This document shows, in pieces, positions 5,747-13,832 of a stretch of 32,769 nucleotides of DNA. Location: positions 1 through 32,769 of the IMG/VR virus record IMGVR_UViG_3300050821_007565; one strand, given 5' to 3'. The notes under the pieces were generated by a model. The model was given only the letters and a program-made list of their open reading frames with translations. It was not told where the DNA came from and did not search any database. Origin of the DNA: a virus. How positions within the stretch are numbered: position 1 is the first letter of the stretch; each line of letters begins with the position of its first letter. The translations under genes were made by a program, and so were the position numbers.

Positions 5747-5955
5747 AGAAGAGAGTAACGTTCAGTGTAAAGGTAGGGTATAAGAACGGGGCGAACGAGA
5801 CGGTGTTCAGCGTTAAACCACCGAATATACTTCCTGGGACGGCGCTCATGACGTTTGTGATAAAGGACGGGTGTGAGATTATAGTTAATTTACAAGAGGT
5901 ACGTCGGATACAGGTGGATACGCAGCAGGAGTATGAATCGGAGATAATAGTGTAG
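5722..5955 (+). CDS. Hypothetical protein, 77 aa
   Basis: The ATG at 5722 has an AAAGGA eight bases upstream. The sequence, MDQIQTGLKKRVTFSVKVGY onward, looks like a small all-beta protein (alternating TFSVKV, TVFSVKPP, MTFVIK, EIIVNL strands). No family is recognised. Its stop TAG overlaps the GTG of the acidic protein gene (TAGTG), so the two are probably translated as a pair. Confidence 0.55.
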   Translation: MDQIQTGLKKRVTFSVKVGYKNGANETVFSVKPPNILPGTALMTFVIKDGCEIIVNLQEVRRIQVDTQQEYESEIIV

Positions 5956-6110
5956 TGCCGCCAATTTATGTAGATGGTTATGAGTATTGTGAAGACGATG
6001 TATGGGACTTGGACTTTGAGGCAGGGTATGACGATGGAGAGGAAGCGTGGTGCGATGATGAGACGGACGATGGCAGTTACGATGATGACGATGAGGAGCT
6101 GAGTTATTAA
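5955..6110 (+). CDS. Extremely acidic 51-residue protein, possible DNA mimic
   Basis: A GTG codon overlapping the previous stop opens a 51-residue frame, MPPIYVDGYEYCEDDVWDLD onward. It has 15 Asp and 8 Glu and no Lys or Arg, so its net charge is about -23. Tyr and Trp are spread among the acids. Proteins of this make-up in phages (for example T7 Ocr) mimic DNA and block restriction or other DNA-binding enzymes; that function is only inferred here. There is no independent Shine-Dalgarno, so expression depends on coupling. Its last 15 bases include the GAGGAG site and overlap the HAD gene start. Confidence 0.55.
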   Translation: MPPIYVDGYEYCEDDVWDLDFEAGYDDGEEAWCDDETDDGSYDDDDEELSY

Positions 6111-6603
6111 ACTATTATTCTTAGACATAGATGGGGTACTCAATAGTTCACGTACTGACGTAGTGTTGGGGAAGAAAAAGACGGTTGATAATTTGGATAA
6201 AGTAGCAATAGGTTTAGTACAAGAGGTAGTAAAAGAGACTGGGGCAGTGTTGTGCTTGTGTAGTGACTGGCGTTTGTATTGGGACATTCATCAGTTAGGT
6301 AAAGAGCTTAACCTGCCAATATTATTTAAGACACCATATTATGAAGGAAGTAAACGTGGGTATGAGGTACAGCATGTGGTTGAAGGATATCAACCGTCTG
6401 TCTATGTAGTGCTCGACGATACGCCAGATTTTCTAGATTCACAACAGGAGTTCTACGTCAAGGTCGATAGCGATAACGGGGTGTCGTATAAGAATTACGA
6501 GGACATGGTGAGGATACTCAATGGCGAAGAAGAACGGCAGTACAGTCCCAAAGATAAACAACAGGATCGCAATGGAAGTGATGTATCTCTCTCTCGTGTA
6601 TGA
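6106..6603 (+). CDS. HAD-family phosphatase-like protein, apparent ATT start
   Basis: Reading from ATT at 6106 gives I/M-KLLFLDIDGVLNSS, with the two motif I aspartates at residues 7 and 9. Motif II is CSDWR (Ser 53) and motif IV is VVLDDTPDF (about 104-105). This matches the HAD domain of small phage proteins that Pfam links to 'Swiss Army Knife' RNA repair; a role in nucleic acid end repair or nucleotide dephosphorylation is inferred. Upstream of ATT is a stop (TGA, 6100-6102), and GGAG lies seven bases before it, exactly where a start should be. The next usual start, GTG at 6163, would delete motif I. So either ATT is used or an ATG has been lost or misread. Confidence 0.68.
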   Translation: MKLLFLDIDGVLNSSRTDVVLGKKKTVDNLDKVAIGLVQEVVKETGAVLCLCSDWRLYWDIHQLGKELNLPILFKTPYYEGSKRGYEVQHVVEGYQPSVYVVLDDTPDFLDSQQEFYVKVDSDNGVSYKNYEDMVRILNGEEERQYSPKDKQQDRNGSDVSLSRV

Positions 6604-6643
6604 GTATGAAAAGTATGACGGGTATGTAGTGACATATAATTAA
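6521..6643 (+). CDS. Small overlapping protein, 40 aa
   Basis: This frame starts inside the end of the HAD gene in another frame, with GAGG seven bases before its ATG, and overlaps that gene by 83 bases. It begins MAKKNGSTVPKINNRIAMEV and is rich in Tyr towards its end. No family is recognised. The large overlap weakens the case, although the start signal is good and the frame ends cleanly before the next ribosome site. Confidence 0.4.
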   Translation: MAKKNGSTVPKINNRIAMEVMYLSLVYEYEKYDGYVVTYN

Positions 6644-6677
6644 CACAGTTAATAATTATTATAACAGGAGGTGAGTG

Positions 6678-6752
6678 ATGGCAAGAACAAGAAAAAAGGG
6701 ACCAGCAAAGGGCCGAAGCTGGGAGTCGATGAAGGGGATGAAAGTGAAGTAA
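6678..6752 (+). CDS. 24-residue basic microprotein
   Basis: An AGGAGGTG Shine-Dalgarno, one of the strongest in the window, stands before the ATG of a 24-codon frame, MARTRKKGPAKGRSWESMKG followed by MKVK. It is strongly basic. Nothing like it can be named, but the ribosome site argues that it is translated. It precedes another tiny basic gene and then the large terminase, so it may accompany DNA packaging. Confidence 0.55.
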   Translation: MARTRKKGPAKGRSWESMKGMKVK

Positions 6753-6809
6753 AAGTATTCATTTTTTACTTCTTTGGGTACATGTATTTTTTTAATTAAG
6801 GAGACAGGT

Positions 6810-6935
6810 ATGGCACGCAGTTCTAAAGGTCGTGGTCAGTTATCTGGTATGCCAGTCATAAGACAGCGTACAGGTTTAATTAAAGTAAGTGAGGCTCGTG
6901 TCAATGGCAGCACCGAACGTGCAGCACGTAAGTAA
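6810..6935 (+). CDS. 41-residue basic protein before the terminase
   Basis: AAGGAG lies nine bases before the ATG. The protein begins MARSSKGRGQLSGMPVIRQR and is rich in Arg, Ser and Gly. It overlaps the start of the large terminase by 32 bases in another frame, and the GAGG used by the terminase lies inside it, so the two may be coupled. No domain is visible. It is unlikely to be the small terminase, being too short for the usual fold. Confidence 0.5.
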   Translation: MARSSKGRGQLSGMPVIRQRTGLIKVSEARVNGSTERAARK

Positions 6936-8607
6936 GACAATTGAGGACTACACACTAGCTAGATTCAACCCACAAGAGATGCAGTGGTGGTTAGGTTTGG
7001 GGAATGACTTTGATAGAAAAGAATTTTTAAAAGAGTATTTTAAAAAACATTTTGATGCACTTGTTTGGCTATTGGGGTACAGGGATTTAGGATCGTTTCA
7101 TACGAGCCAGATACAAGCTCTTTCTCAGGTAAGGGAAATTTCGGATACACAGGTAAGGAAACTATGGCTATGGAGCCGTGGGTTCTTTAAGACATCTCTT
7201 ATTACAGAGAGTCATAGCATTTATTTGATTATTAATAACCCTAATATTCGTATACTCCTTGTGAGTAATACAATAAGCGTGGCTCAGGACATACTTCGGA
7301 ATATCAAAAATCACCTAATGACAAATGTTCAATTCAGGTATTTCTTTGAAGACTTTTGTCCTGAGCCTAATTCTGTAGGGAAAATAGAGTTCGGTACTGA
7401 GGATAGTTTTACGATCAAGGCAAGGACAAGACCTCGTAAAGAGCCGACGATGATGGTCGCAGGTATTGGTACAAACTTAACAGGTCAGCATTACGACTAT
7501 ATCAAATGCGACGACTTGGTGACAAAGGATTCGGTTAGTAATGAGAGTCAAATTCAGGCGAGTAAAGATTATTATGCTTCGCTTAGACATCTTTTTGACA
7601 AAGCTGCGGTTCCTCGTGAGGATGTGGTAGGAACTATATATCACTTCAATGATCTTTACTCTTCAGTGTTGATGAAGATGCCTGATTTTAATATAAGTTT
7701 CATACCTGCCAGAGTAGGAGGTACAGCAGTATTTCCAGAACGATTGAATGATGAATCGATAGATAAGTTGATTGCAGATCCATCCGTTGGTCCGTACCAG
7801 TTCCAGACGCAATATATGTTAAACCCGATAAACCCATCGGCTGCTAAGTTTAAAGAGGAATGGTTAAAATATTATGGCACGAAAGATGAACCCCTCCCAT
7901 CAGGACTGGCTGAATATATACTGGTTGACCCTGCAAGTACCATTAAAAAGAAGTCAGATTATACGGTTATTGAAAGATGGGGAGTTGATAGCAGAGGCAA
8001 AACTTACCTACTCGAAGGAGTTAGGGACAAAATTAAGTCATTCCAAAGGATAGATCTGTTATTTCAGTTTGTCAGTAAGGCAAAAAATTTAAAGTGGGTT
8101 TCGTATGAAGTTATTGGAGGAAGGCATGGCGACCTTGAAATTATCGAACAAAGACAAAAAAAAGAAGCTATATGGTTCCCTGTCAAAGAAACTAAAGCTT
8201 CAACTAACACCAAAGTGGATCGAATTGAACAGAGGCTCGTAGGTCAGTATCATGCAGGTAATGTTTTATTACCAACAGAATTGTATTATGTTAGTAAGTT
8301 TGATGGTAAGGTTCATAATTTTATTCAAGAGTTAAAGTTAGAGTATCTGCAATTTCCTTTTACCGAGCATGACGATATCTTAGACTGCCAGGCACAATTA
8401 TTTGAGGAGAAGTTAATTGTAGGGAAGAAAGAAGAAGTAAGAAAAGAAACACGTACTGGTGTAACAGCGGATGAGTGGGATAAGATGTACGAAGAAATTG
8501 AGCGTGAGAAGAATAAAAGACCAGGCTTAAGTTCAGAACAGATACAGCATTTGATATTTTCTCGTAAATTGGGTAATAAGCTTAGGAGTCAAAGGTGGAA
8601 GAAATAA
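6904..8607 (+). CDS. terL: Terminase large subunit (packaging ATPase and nuclease)
   Basis: This is the packaging motor that cuts concatemeric DNA and pumps it into proheads. The ATPase half has the Walker A variant WSRGFFKTSL at about residues 90-99 and Walker B YIKCDDLV at about 199-206. The nuclease half starts with YILVDPAS (Asp about 342) and ends with the acidic cluster HDDILD at about 488-493, as in the RNase H-like terminase nuclease. The length, 567 residues, is normal. The start at ATG 6904 was preferred to GTG 6889 because GAGG lies nine bases before it. It overlaps the portal gene by 13 bases, the usual packaging order. Confidence 0.93.
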   Translation: MAAPNVQHVSKTIEDYTLARFNPQEMQWWLGLGNDFDRKEFLKEYFKKHFDALVWLLGYRDLGSFHTSQIQALSQVREISDTQVRKLWLWSRGFFKTSLITESHSIYLIINNPNIRILLVSNTISVAQDILRNIKNHLMTNVQFRYFFEDFCPEPNSVGKIEFGTEDSFTIKARTRPRKEPTMMVAGIGTNLTGQHYDYIKCDDLVTKDSVSNESQIQASKDYYASLRHLFDKAAVPREDVVGTIYHFNDLYSSVLMKMPDFNISFIPARVGGTAVFPERLNDESIDKLIADPSVGPYQFQTQYMLNPINPSAAKFKEEWLKYYGTKDEPLPSGLAEYILVDPASTIKKKSDYTVIERWGVDSRGKTYLLEGVRDKIKSFQRIDLLFQFVSKAKNLKWVSYEVIGGRHGDLEIIEQRQKKEAIWFPVKETKASTNTKVDRIEQRLVGQYHAGNVLLPTELYYVSKFDGKVHNFIQELKLEYLQFPFTEHDDILDCQAQLFEEKLIVGKKEEVRKETRTGVTADEWDKMYEEIEREKNKRPGLSSEQIQHLIFSRKLGNKLRSQRWKK

Positions 8608-10670
8608 ATATTTGGAAGGGCCGTATAAAGGAATGCGAAGGTGTGCAGAAAGAAATGCACAACGAATGGAATGTCGCTATTGACCTTTATAATTGTAAGT
8701 ATAAAGACACAATGGCAACAATTGACTCTGATAGGGTAGAAGTTAATTTCGCTAATTGGTACGTCACTAATCTAGTTCCTCTTCTTTATTTTCGTGATCC
8801 TTATATATTTTTTAAGAATGAAACAGACTCATGGGAAAAATTCTCTAATACACTTGAGAAGGTAGTTAATTCTGAATGGAAAAGATTAGAGCTTAAGGAA
8901 CAGTTTAAGGATGTTATTTTATCTGGTTTACTTACATCTCCTGGGTGGATTAAGGAGGGATACACAGCACAGATAGGGCAAGATGAGGCTAAACATGAAG
9001 AGATCAAACAAAAATCTATCATTACTTCTATCAAAGATGCGATATTGGGAAACAGTAAGACTGATAAAAATGAGGAACTTCCTGAGCAAAAAGGGGTTCT
9101 AGACCATCATATTAAAGAAGAGAGTGTTTTTGTTTCATGGGTTCCATCGTGGAATATTCTAATACCTCCTGGTTATCCTCGTATGAGAGACTTACCGTAT
9201 ATGATACAAGCGGAAAAGATAGCCATGAGAGATTTTTTGGATAATCCTCAGTATAAAAATAAAAATGATTTGCAAATGGCTTATGAAGCACAAAAGGATA
9301 GTGGAGGAACAAGATTACAGAAGGTTCCTTATGATTCATCAGGAGTTCCAGTTGATAATTACAGCGAATTAACCACAATTACTTTATACCATATTTGGGA
9401 TAGACGTTCACAAAAACGTATGACCTTAAGCATGCAAGGGGATGATTGGCATAGGACAGGTGATTGGCCGTATGATTTTGATGGTTTTCCTTTTGATGAC
9501 TGTATGTTTGAGAAGACATTACCTTCACAGGAGAAAGCTAATCCATACCCACCTAATTGTATTAGACCAATACTTCCTCAGATATTAGAACAGTCTAATA
9601 TAAGAACACAGATGTCTAAATGGCGTAAACGTTCTTCAGCTATTGTTATGGCCCAAAGAGATATGTTATCTGAAGAGGATATGAACCAACTAGAGAATTC
9701 TGATGCCCTACAGATAACATATTTAAGCGATATTAAAGGTGTTGTAATGACTGCTACTCCTCCTTTACCTAATCAGGTATTCGAGGTTGGTGCAGAGATA
9801 CAACAAGACCTACAGTCAGCGACCAATATGGGTCAGCTTATGTTCGCTCCACAGCCAGGTCAAAGGACAGCTACACAGGCTAAGATGGGAGCTCAAGGTT
9901 TACAATTAAAGATATCAGCTAAACAGGATGTGATAGAGGATCTAACAGTAAGGATTGCCCGTAAATTAGCGCAATTAGTTTGGCAGTTCTATGATAGAGA
10001 CAAGGTTGAAGAGATTATTGGTGAAAAGGTTAGTGAGCAGATGTGGCCTGATCTACCAGAAGATAAAGTTGAACGAAGAAGAGTTATCCGTAGTATGAAA
10101 GTATTTATTGATGCAGGATCCGCTGCTCCTCCGAAAGATGAAACAACAGATAAGAAACAATTATTGGATGCAGTATCTATTATGTCAAGCATAGCTCCAG
10201 AACGATTAAAGAAAGATGAAGTATTGAAATCTTTAATTAAGAAATTCAAATTTGAAAAAGATGTTGATAAATTGGTAATTACGAATGACGACGAAGAGAT
10301 TAAATGTGCCCAAGAGGAAAATGGATTTTTACAAGCTAATCATCCCTGTATTGTAAGTCCTAACAATAATCATCAAATCCATTTACAAGAACATGCCCAA
10401 GCAAACAGAACACCTGCTTTGGCGCAACATATTTTAGATCATGCGAAGTTTGCAGGTTTATTGCCAGGTAAACAGGGTCCTGGTAGTGAAACAGGTGGGA
10501 ATGGTGGTCCACAAGGTGGTCAGGACGGTAATAAAGGACCTCAAAAAGGAGATGCAAGGCCTCCTATGAGATCTACAAATCCTGAGATTGTAAGGCAATC
10601 AACACCAACAATGGGTTCAGTTGCAGGTTCAGCACAGAATAGAGGACCTAATTCAGTTACTGCTTCTTAA
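8595..10670 (+). CDS. Portal protein
   Basis: The 691-residue protein lies straight after the terminase, as portals do, and begins at GTG with AGGAG six bases before it. It has the helical, Trp- and Asp-rich character of the large portals of short-tailed phages, including the early NFANWYVTNLVPLLYFRDPY, a central APQPGQRTATQAKMGAQG stretch and a long crown/stem-like helix region. The C-terminal 90 residues become Gly/Pro/Gln-rich (GGNGGPQGGQDGNKGPQKGD) and are probably a disordered tail. The portal makes the dodecameric ring through which DNA enters and leaves. The call rests on order and composition, not on a strict motif. Confidence 0.85.
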   Translation: MEEINIWKGRIKECEGVQKEMHNEWNVAIDLYNCKYKDTMATIDSDRVEVNFANWYVTNLVPLLYFRDPYIFFKNETDSWEKFSNTLEKVVNSEWKRLELKEQFKDVILSGLLTSPGWIKEGYTAQIGQDEAKHEEIKQKSIITSIKDAILGNSKTDKNEELPEQKGVLDHHIKEESVFVSWVPSWNILIPPGYPRMRDLPYMIQAEKIAMRDFLDNPQYKNKNDLQMAYEAQKDSGGTRLQKVPYDSSGVPVDNYSELTTITLYHIWDRRSQKRMTLSMQGDDWHRTGDWPYDFDGFPFDDCMFEKTLPSQEKANPYPPNCIRPILPQILEQSNIRTQMSKWRKRSSAIVMAQRDMLSEEDMNQLENSDALQITYLSDIKGVVMTATPPLPNQVFEVGAEIQQDLQSATNMGQLMFAPQPGQRTATQAKMGAQGLQLKISAKQDVIEDLTVRIARKLAQLVWQFYDRDKVEEIIGEKVSEQMWPDLPEDKVERRRVIRSMKVFIDAGSAAPPKDETTDKKQLLDAVSIMSSIAPERLKKDEVLKSLIKKFKFEKDVDKLVITNDDEEIKCAQEENGFLQANHPCIVSPNNNHQIHLQEHAQANRTPALAQHILDHAKFAGLLPGKQGPGSETGGNGGPQGGQDGNKGPQKGDARPPMRSTNPEIVRQSTPTMGSVAGSAQNRGPNSVTAS

Positions 10671-10678
10671 ATGAATAT

Positions 10679-11113
10679 ATGAGATACGATTATTTTTGTA
10701 ATAATTGTGGAAATACTCAAGAAGAAATACATGGGATGTTACAGAAACCCGTTGTTCATTGTAATAAGTGTAGAGGTTTAGCAGTAAAGTTAATTTGCGG
10801 TGAACCTCAGTTTTGTGGGGTAGATGGTACTGCAAGTATGTATAACTTTACTGATTTTAATACAACTGGAAAACCAGTGGTGATTAACAGTAAGACTCAA
10901 TGGAAAGACCATCTTAAACGAAACGGCTTAAATGACGACGTTAAGAACGACCCATTGACTAAAGCTGATATTCAATCAATGGAACAGTCCAGTAAAAGAA
11001 AGAAGGAAGAACAACGTAAGGTTATAAAATCTAGTGTTGTTGATGTAGTAAGGAATACTCCTCAATCTAAACTTAGAGAGAGGGCTAAAAAAGTAATAAG
11101 AAATGGAGGGTAA
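10679..11113 (+). CDS. FmdB-type zinc-ribbon protein, 144 aa
   Basis: The protein begins MRYDYFCNNCGNTQEEIHGM, and Cys 7, 10, 28 and 31 form two CxxC knuckles as in the FmdB/CxxC regulatory zinc ribbon. After about 60 residues it turns into a charged Lys/Glu region with coiled-coil features (SSKRKKEEQRKVIKSSV). Such proteins are common between portal and scaffold genes in phages of this sort; their function is unknown. No clear Shine-Dalgarno precedes the ATG. It overlaps a purine-rich site for the next small gene. Confidence 0.68.
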   Translation: MRYDYFCNNCGNTQEEIHGMLQKPVVHCNKCRGLAVKLICGEPQFCGVDGTASMYNFTDFNTTGKPVVINSKTQWKDHLKRNGLNDDVKNDPLTKADIQSMEQSSKRKKEEQRKVIKSSVVDVVRNTPQSKLRERAKKVIRNGG

Positions 11114-11117
11114 ACGC

Positions 11118-11291
11118 ATGGCCGATACAATCCAACCAGTTAGCAAGCCTGTACCTAAAGCCGATGGTCTAGCTAGTCCTAGTGGTTATTCCACTTTGAC
11201 GACACCAGAGCCATCTTTTGGTCGTTATTTTGGTTCAGGTCAAGAAGGAAAAGATGCAAAGGGTAAATCAAGTATGATGGGAAAGAAGTAA
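11118..11291 (+). CDS. Small Gly/Ser/Pro-rich protein, 57 aa
   Basis: The ATG at 11118 is preceded by GGAGG with eight bases of spacing, so it is preferred to an earlier ATG at 11103 that overlaps that site. The protein starts MADTIQPVSKPVPKADGLAS and ends in a Lys-rich tail (GKSSMMGKK). It is low in structure-forming residues, suggesting a flexible linker or a scaffold partner. No family is recognised. Confidence 0.55.
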   Translation: MADTIQPVSKPVPKADGLASPSGYSTLTTPEPSFGRYFGSGQEGKDAKGKSSMMGKK

Positions 11292-11318
11292 TAATGTAGT
11301 AACAATAAGGAGTAAGAG

Positions 11319-12218
11319 ATGACAACAGAAACAAAAGTCGATAAGACCTTAAGGGAAGTAATTGGCGACAGTGTCAGTTCCCAAACCCAAAAGAAATCTG
11401 AAGACAACAAATCAGAGCAAACGCAATCGGGGGGGAAGCCTGAATTTGTAAGCGGAATAGATGTGTCTGATATACCCGACAATATGACTAAGCAAGAGTT
11501 CAAGGATTATTTAGCTAAAAAAGGTAAACTTCTTGAAGACGGTTATGTTCCAAAGTTCAAAGAAGTGGCTGAGTTTAAAAAAGAACGTGACGCTATTGTG
11601 GCTTTAGGAGTTTCCCCAACGGAAGCTGCTAAGATCATAAGAGACGCAGTTGCCAACAAAGCCAATGAGAACAAAGGCGACATCAAGAAGGAAATTAAAA
11701 GGGAGATAGACCAACTCAAAGATGAAGCTCCAGACTTAGATACCCGTAAGGGGATTGAACGATTGGAGAGAATTATCAATGAGGAATCTAAGAATTCTCC
11801 TGCTTATAAAGAGTTAATAGAAAGATTAGATAGAGCGGAGAAAGCATTAGGCTATGTTCAAAATAAGACAATATCGAGCAGAGTCGAAAGCTTAAACGAA
11901 GCTTTGGATAAACTTTCAGGCGATACTTACGATAAGGCCTTTATCGATAAGTACCGTGAAGCTATTATTGAGGAGGGGAAGAAATTCCCTGATGCTCCTG
12001 TAAAGAAAATACTTCACGTATTAGCCGATCCTGACGAACTTAACGAAGCCATATTGAAGACGAAAAGTAAAGAACAAACAAAAGAGAATCGTTTAAAAGA
12101 GAAAATCAACGCTAACGATTCTGCGTCTTCAGGGGTAACAGGTTCAGGTCAACAAGTGGATGTTAAGAAACATACTCTAAAGAATCTAATATCCCAAGTG
12201 ATGTCGCAGAAGAAGTAG
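11319..12218 (+). CDS. Scaffolding protein
   Basis: A 299-residue, highly charged, mostly helical protein lies directly before the major capsid gene, the classic scaffold position. It starts MTTETKVDKTLREVIGDSVS, has a Gln/Ser/Asp-rich N-terminal third, a long run with coiled-coil heptads (KKEIKREIDQLKDEAP and so on) and a Lys-rich C-terminus (LKNLISQVMSQKK), the sort of basic hook that binds coat protein. AAGGAG precedes the ATG. The scaffold would shape the prohead and be removed before DNA fills it. Confidence 0.72.
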   Translation: MTTETKVDKTLREVIGDSVSSQTQKKSEDNKSEQTQSGGKPEFVSGIDVSDIPDNMTKQEFKDYLAKKGKLLEDGYVPKFKEVAEFKKERDAIVALGVSPTEAAKIIRDAVANKANENKGDIKKEIKREIDQLKDEAPDLDTRKGIERLERIINEESKNSPAYKELIERLDRAEKALGYVQNKTISSRVESLNEALDKLSGDTYDKAFIDKYREAIIEEGKKFPDAPVKKILHVLADPDELNEAILKTKSKEQTKENRLKEKINANDSASSGVTGSGQQVDVKKHTLKNLISQVMSQKK

Positions 12219-12238
12219 CGATAAACTTGGAGGATTAA

Positions 12239-13219
12239 ATGGCTTTTAATACGCAGACTATCAATTACGATACGATTGGATCTATAACAGATCCATTGAT
12301 ATCGCAAAAGGTAGCTGACAACATTACTCAGAATATCCCTGTTTTGTATCTTTTGGACAAGATGGGTAATAAAGAGTATGAAAATGGCGGTACTCAGTAC
12401 AATATCCCTGTATTCAAGGAAATGCAAACAGTCCAAGCTTATTCTGGATTGACAAATCTTTCCTATACAGATGAAGATCCCATTACGTCAGCCTACTACA
12501 ACAGGAAGCTATTGACAATTCCTGTGACCTTAACTGGTCAGAAATTGTTGATTAACGGTGGTGATACTAAAGAAGCTATTATTGATTATGCTACGACTGT
12601 CATTGAAACTGCACAGGAAGGCATGAAATCAGGGATGGCAACTCAAATCTTCTCAGCTAATGCTGAAGCGGATTTAGGTATCACTGGTTTACAAAACCTT
12701 GTTTCCTCAACCCCTACAACGGGTACATCAGGTAACTTGGCTCGTGCTACTTATACATGGTGGCAAAATTATCAAACTACTTGTACGACTAACTGGAGTA
12801 CAAATGGTTTGATTTCTTTAAGAACTGCATTTGTGAATTTGGTTCGTGGTCAAGAAGTTCCAACTCTTGGTATTATGACAGCAGCTACATGGATTAACTT
12901 CCATCGTTCTCTGACATCTACCATTAATTACAACTTGCCTACACCTAATACACAAAGTGGGGATTTGGCATTTCAGCATTTGTATTTCCAAGGTGTTCCG
13001 TTCATGTTTGATTACAACACACCTGCGAATACAGTTTATTTACTGAATCTGAAATACATGAAATTCCTTGTTCATGCAAAACGTGACATGGTGTTTCGTG
13101 ATTTCATTGCTCCAATTGACCAAGATGCTTTGGTTGGCCGTCTGTATTGGGCGGGTAACTTAGTTTGTTCTAACATGGCACGTCAGGGAGTCATTACTGG
13201 CTCACCTGATACTTATTAA
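12239..13219 (+). CDS. Major capsid protein (HK97-fold type)
   Basis: The 326-residue protein follows the scaffold with a GGAGG site. It opens MAFNTQTINYDTIGSITDPL and has the kind of N-terminal arm and peripheral domain seen in HK97-like coats, such as KMGNKEYENGGTQYNIPVFK and the later ITGLQNLVSS segment, with FRDFIAPIDQDALVGRLYWA near the end. I recognise it by position, size and style, not by one invariant motif. It has no signal peptide, unlike its neighbour. It should be the most abundant virion protein. Confidence 0.85.
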   Translation: MAFNTQTINYDTIGSITDPLISQKVADNITQNIPVLYLLDKMGNKEYENGGTQYNIPVFKEMQTVQAYSGLTNLSYTDEDPITSAYYNRKLLTIPVTLTGQKLLINGGDTKEAIIDYATTVIETAQEGMKSGMATQIFSANAEADLGITGLQNLVSSTPTTGTSGNLARATYTWWQNYQTTCTTNWSTNGLISLRTAFVNLVRGQEVPTLGIMTAATWINFHRSLTSTINYNLPTPNTQSGDLAFQHLYFQGVPFMFDYNTPANTVYLLNLKYMKFLVHAKRDMVFRDFIAPIDQDALVGRLYWAGNLVCSNMARQGVITGSPDTY

Positions 13220-13236
13220 TAGAAAGGAGAAAGACA

Positions 13237-13776
13237 ATGAAAAAATTAATATTCTTATTGGCTATCCCCTTTTTATTCTTAGGTGGGTTAGTTCATGCTG
13301 AAAATAGTGCAGCTTCTTATGATAGGTTTTATTGGTCAGGTCAAGTATTTGTCCAAGCCTATAATAATGGAGCTTCTAGTATTGCTGTAAATAATGCTGT
13401 TGTCATTGATTCAAGCGTTGCTGTTGCAAAGATTGGATCAGGATCAGCTAATTTAGGGCAATATATTACAACATCTGCTACTACAGATAGCGTTTATATC
13501 TTTGGTGTTACAGATGAAGCAATTGCGGCTGGTGCATTAGGTCGTGTTTGTGTTCGTGGTCCTCATAAAGTTGTGTGGACTGGTGTAGGTGGTCCTGCTG
13601 CTGGTACTGTGTTCTCTAATGCGAGCACAACTGCTGGTCTAGTAGGAGGTACATCAACTGCTGCTGGTACTAATCATGGTATCTTAGGCAGAATATTAAG
13701 CGCAACAGTAACTACCGATACTGGTGATGCTGCTAATACTTATTGGGCATGGATTCAACCACAAGTTGAAAACTAA
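13237..13776 (+). CDS. Decoration-type virion protein with Sec signal peptide, 179 aa
   Basis: An AGAAAGGAG site precedes MKKLIFLLAIPFLFLGGLVH followed by AEN, a textbook Sec signal peptide with a cleavage site after residue 21 (VHA). The mature part is small, Gly/Ala/Thr/Val-rich and probably all beta, with a pattern like capsid decoration proteins (a VSGxxV-type FGVTDEAIAAGALGRVCVRG). Such a gene right after the coat would normally be cytoplasmic. The presence of an export signal is odd and recurs in six more genes here. Either it is exported to work outside the cell, or assembly happens at the membrane. Confidence 0.68.
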   Translation: MKKLIFLLAIPFLFLGGLVHAENSAASYDRFYWSGQVFVQAYNNGASSIAVNNAVVIDSSVAVAKIGSGSANLGQYITTSATTDSVYIFGVTDEAIAAGALGRVCVRGPHKVVWTGVGGPAAGTVFSNASTTAGLVGGTSTAAGTNHGILGRILSATVTTDTGDAANTYWAWIQPQVEN

Positions 13777-13791
13777 ACCATAACGAGTTCA

Positions 13792-13816
13792 TCCCCCTCT
13801 CAAGACAAAAGGGGGA
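13792..13816 (+). terminator. Stem-loop after the decoration gene (weak terminator or processing site)
   Basis: TCCCCCT (13792-13798) pairs with AGGGGGA (13810-13816) over seven pairs with an 11-base loop. It is followed by CTAATTT and not by a run of T, so it is not a full intrinsic terminator. Placed right after the capsid genes, it could stabilise their mRNA or let only part of the transcripts read into the tail genes. Confidence 0.45.
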
Positions 13817-13832
13817 CTAATTTAGGAGTATG

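Noticed and set aside
5700-6287. Long minus-strand frame of 195 codons opposite the acidic and HAD genes
   Set aside because: It arises because the plus strand is rich in GAY/GAR and lacks the codons that would make minus stops; the HAD motifs on the plus strand are decisive and no ribosome site is seen.
6746-6772. Stem GAAGTAAAA/TTTTACTTC after the 24-residue gene
   Set aside because: The stem is almost all A-T and the following T-run is only three bases, so a terminator there would be weak; transcription must reach the terminase.
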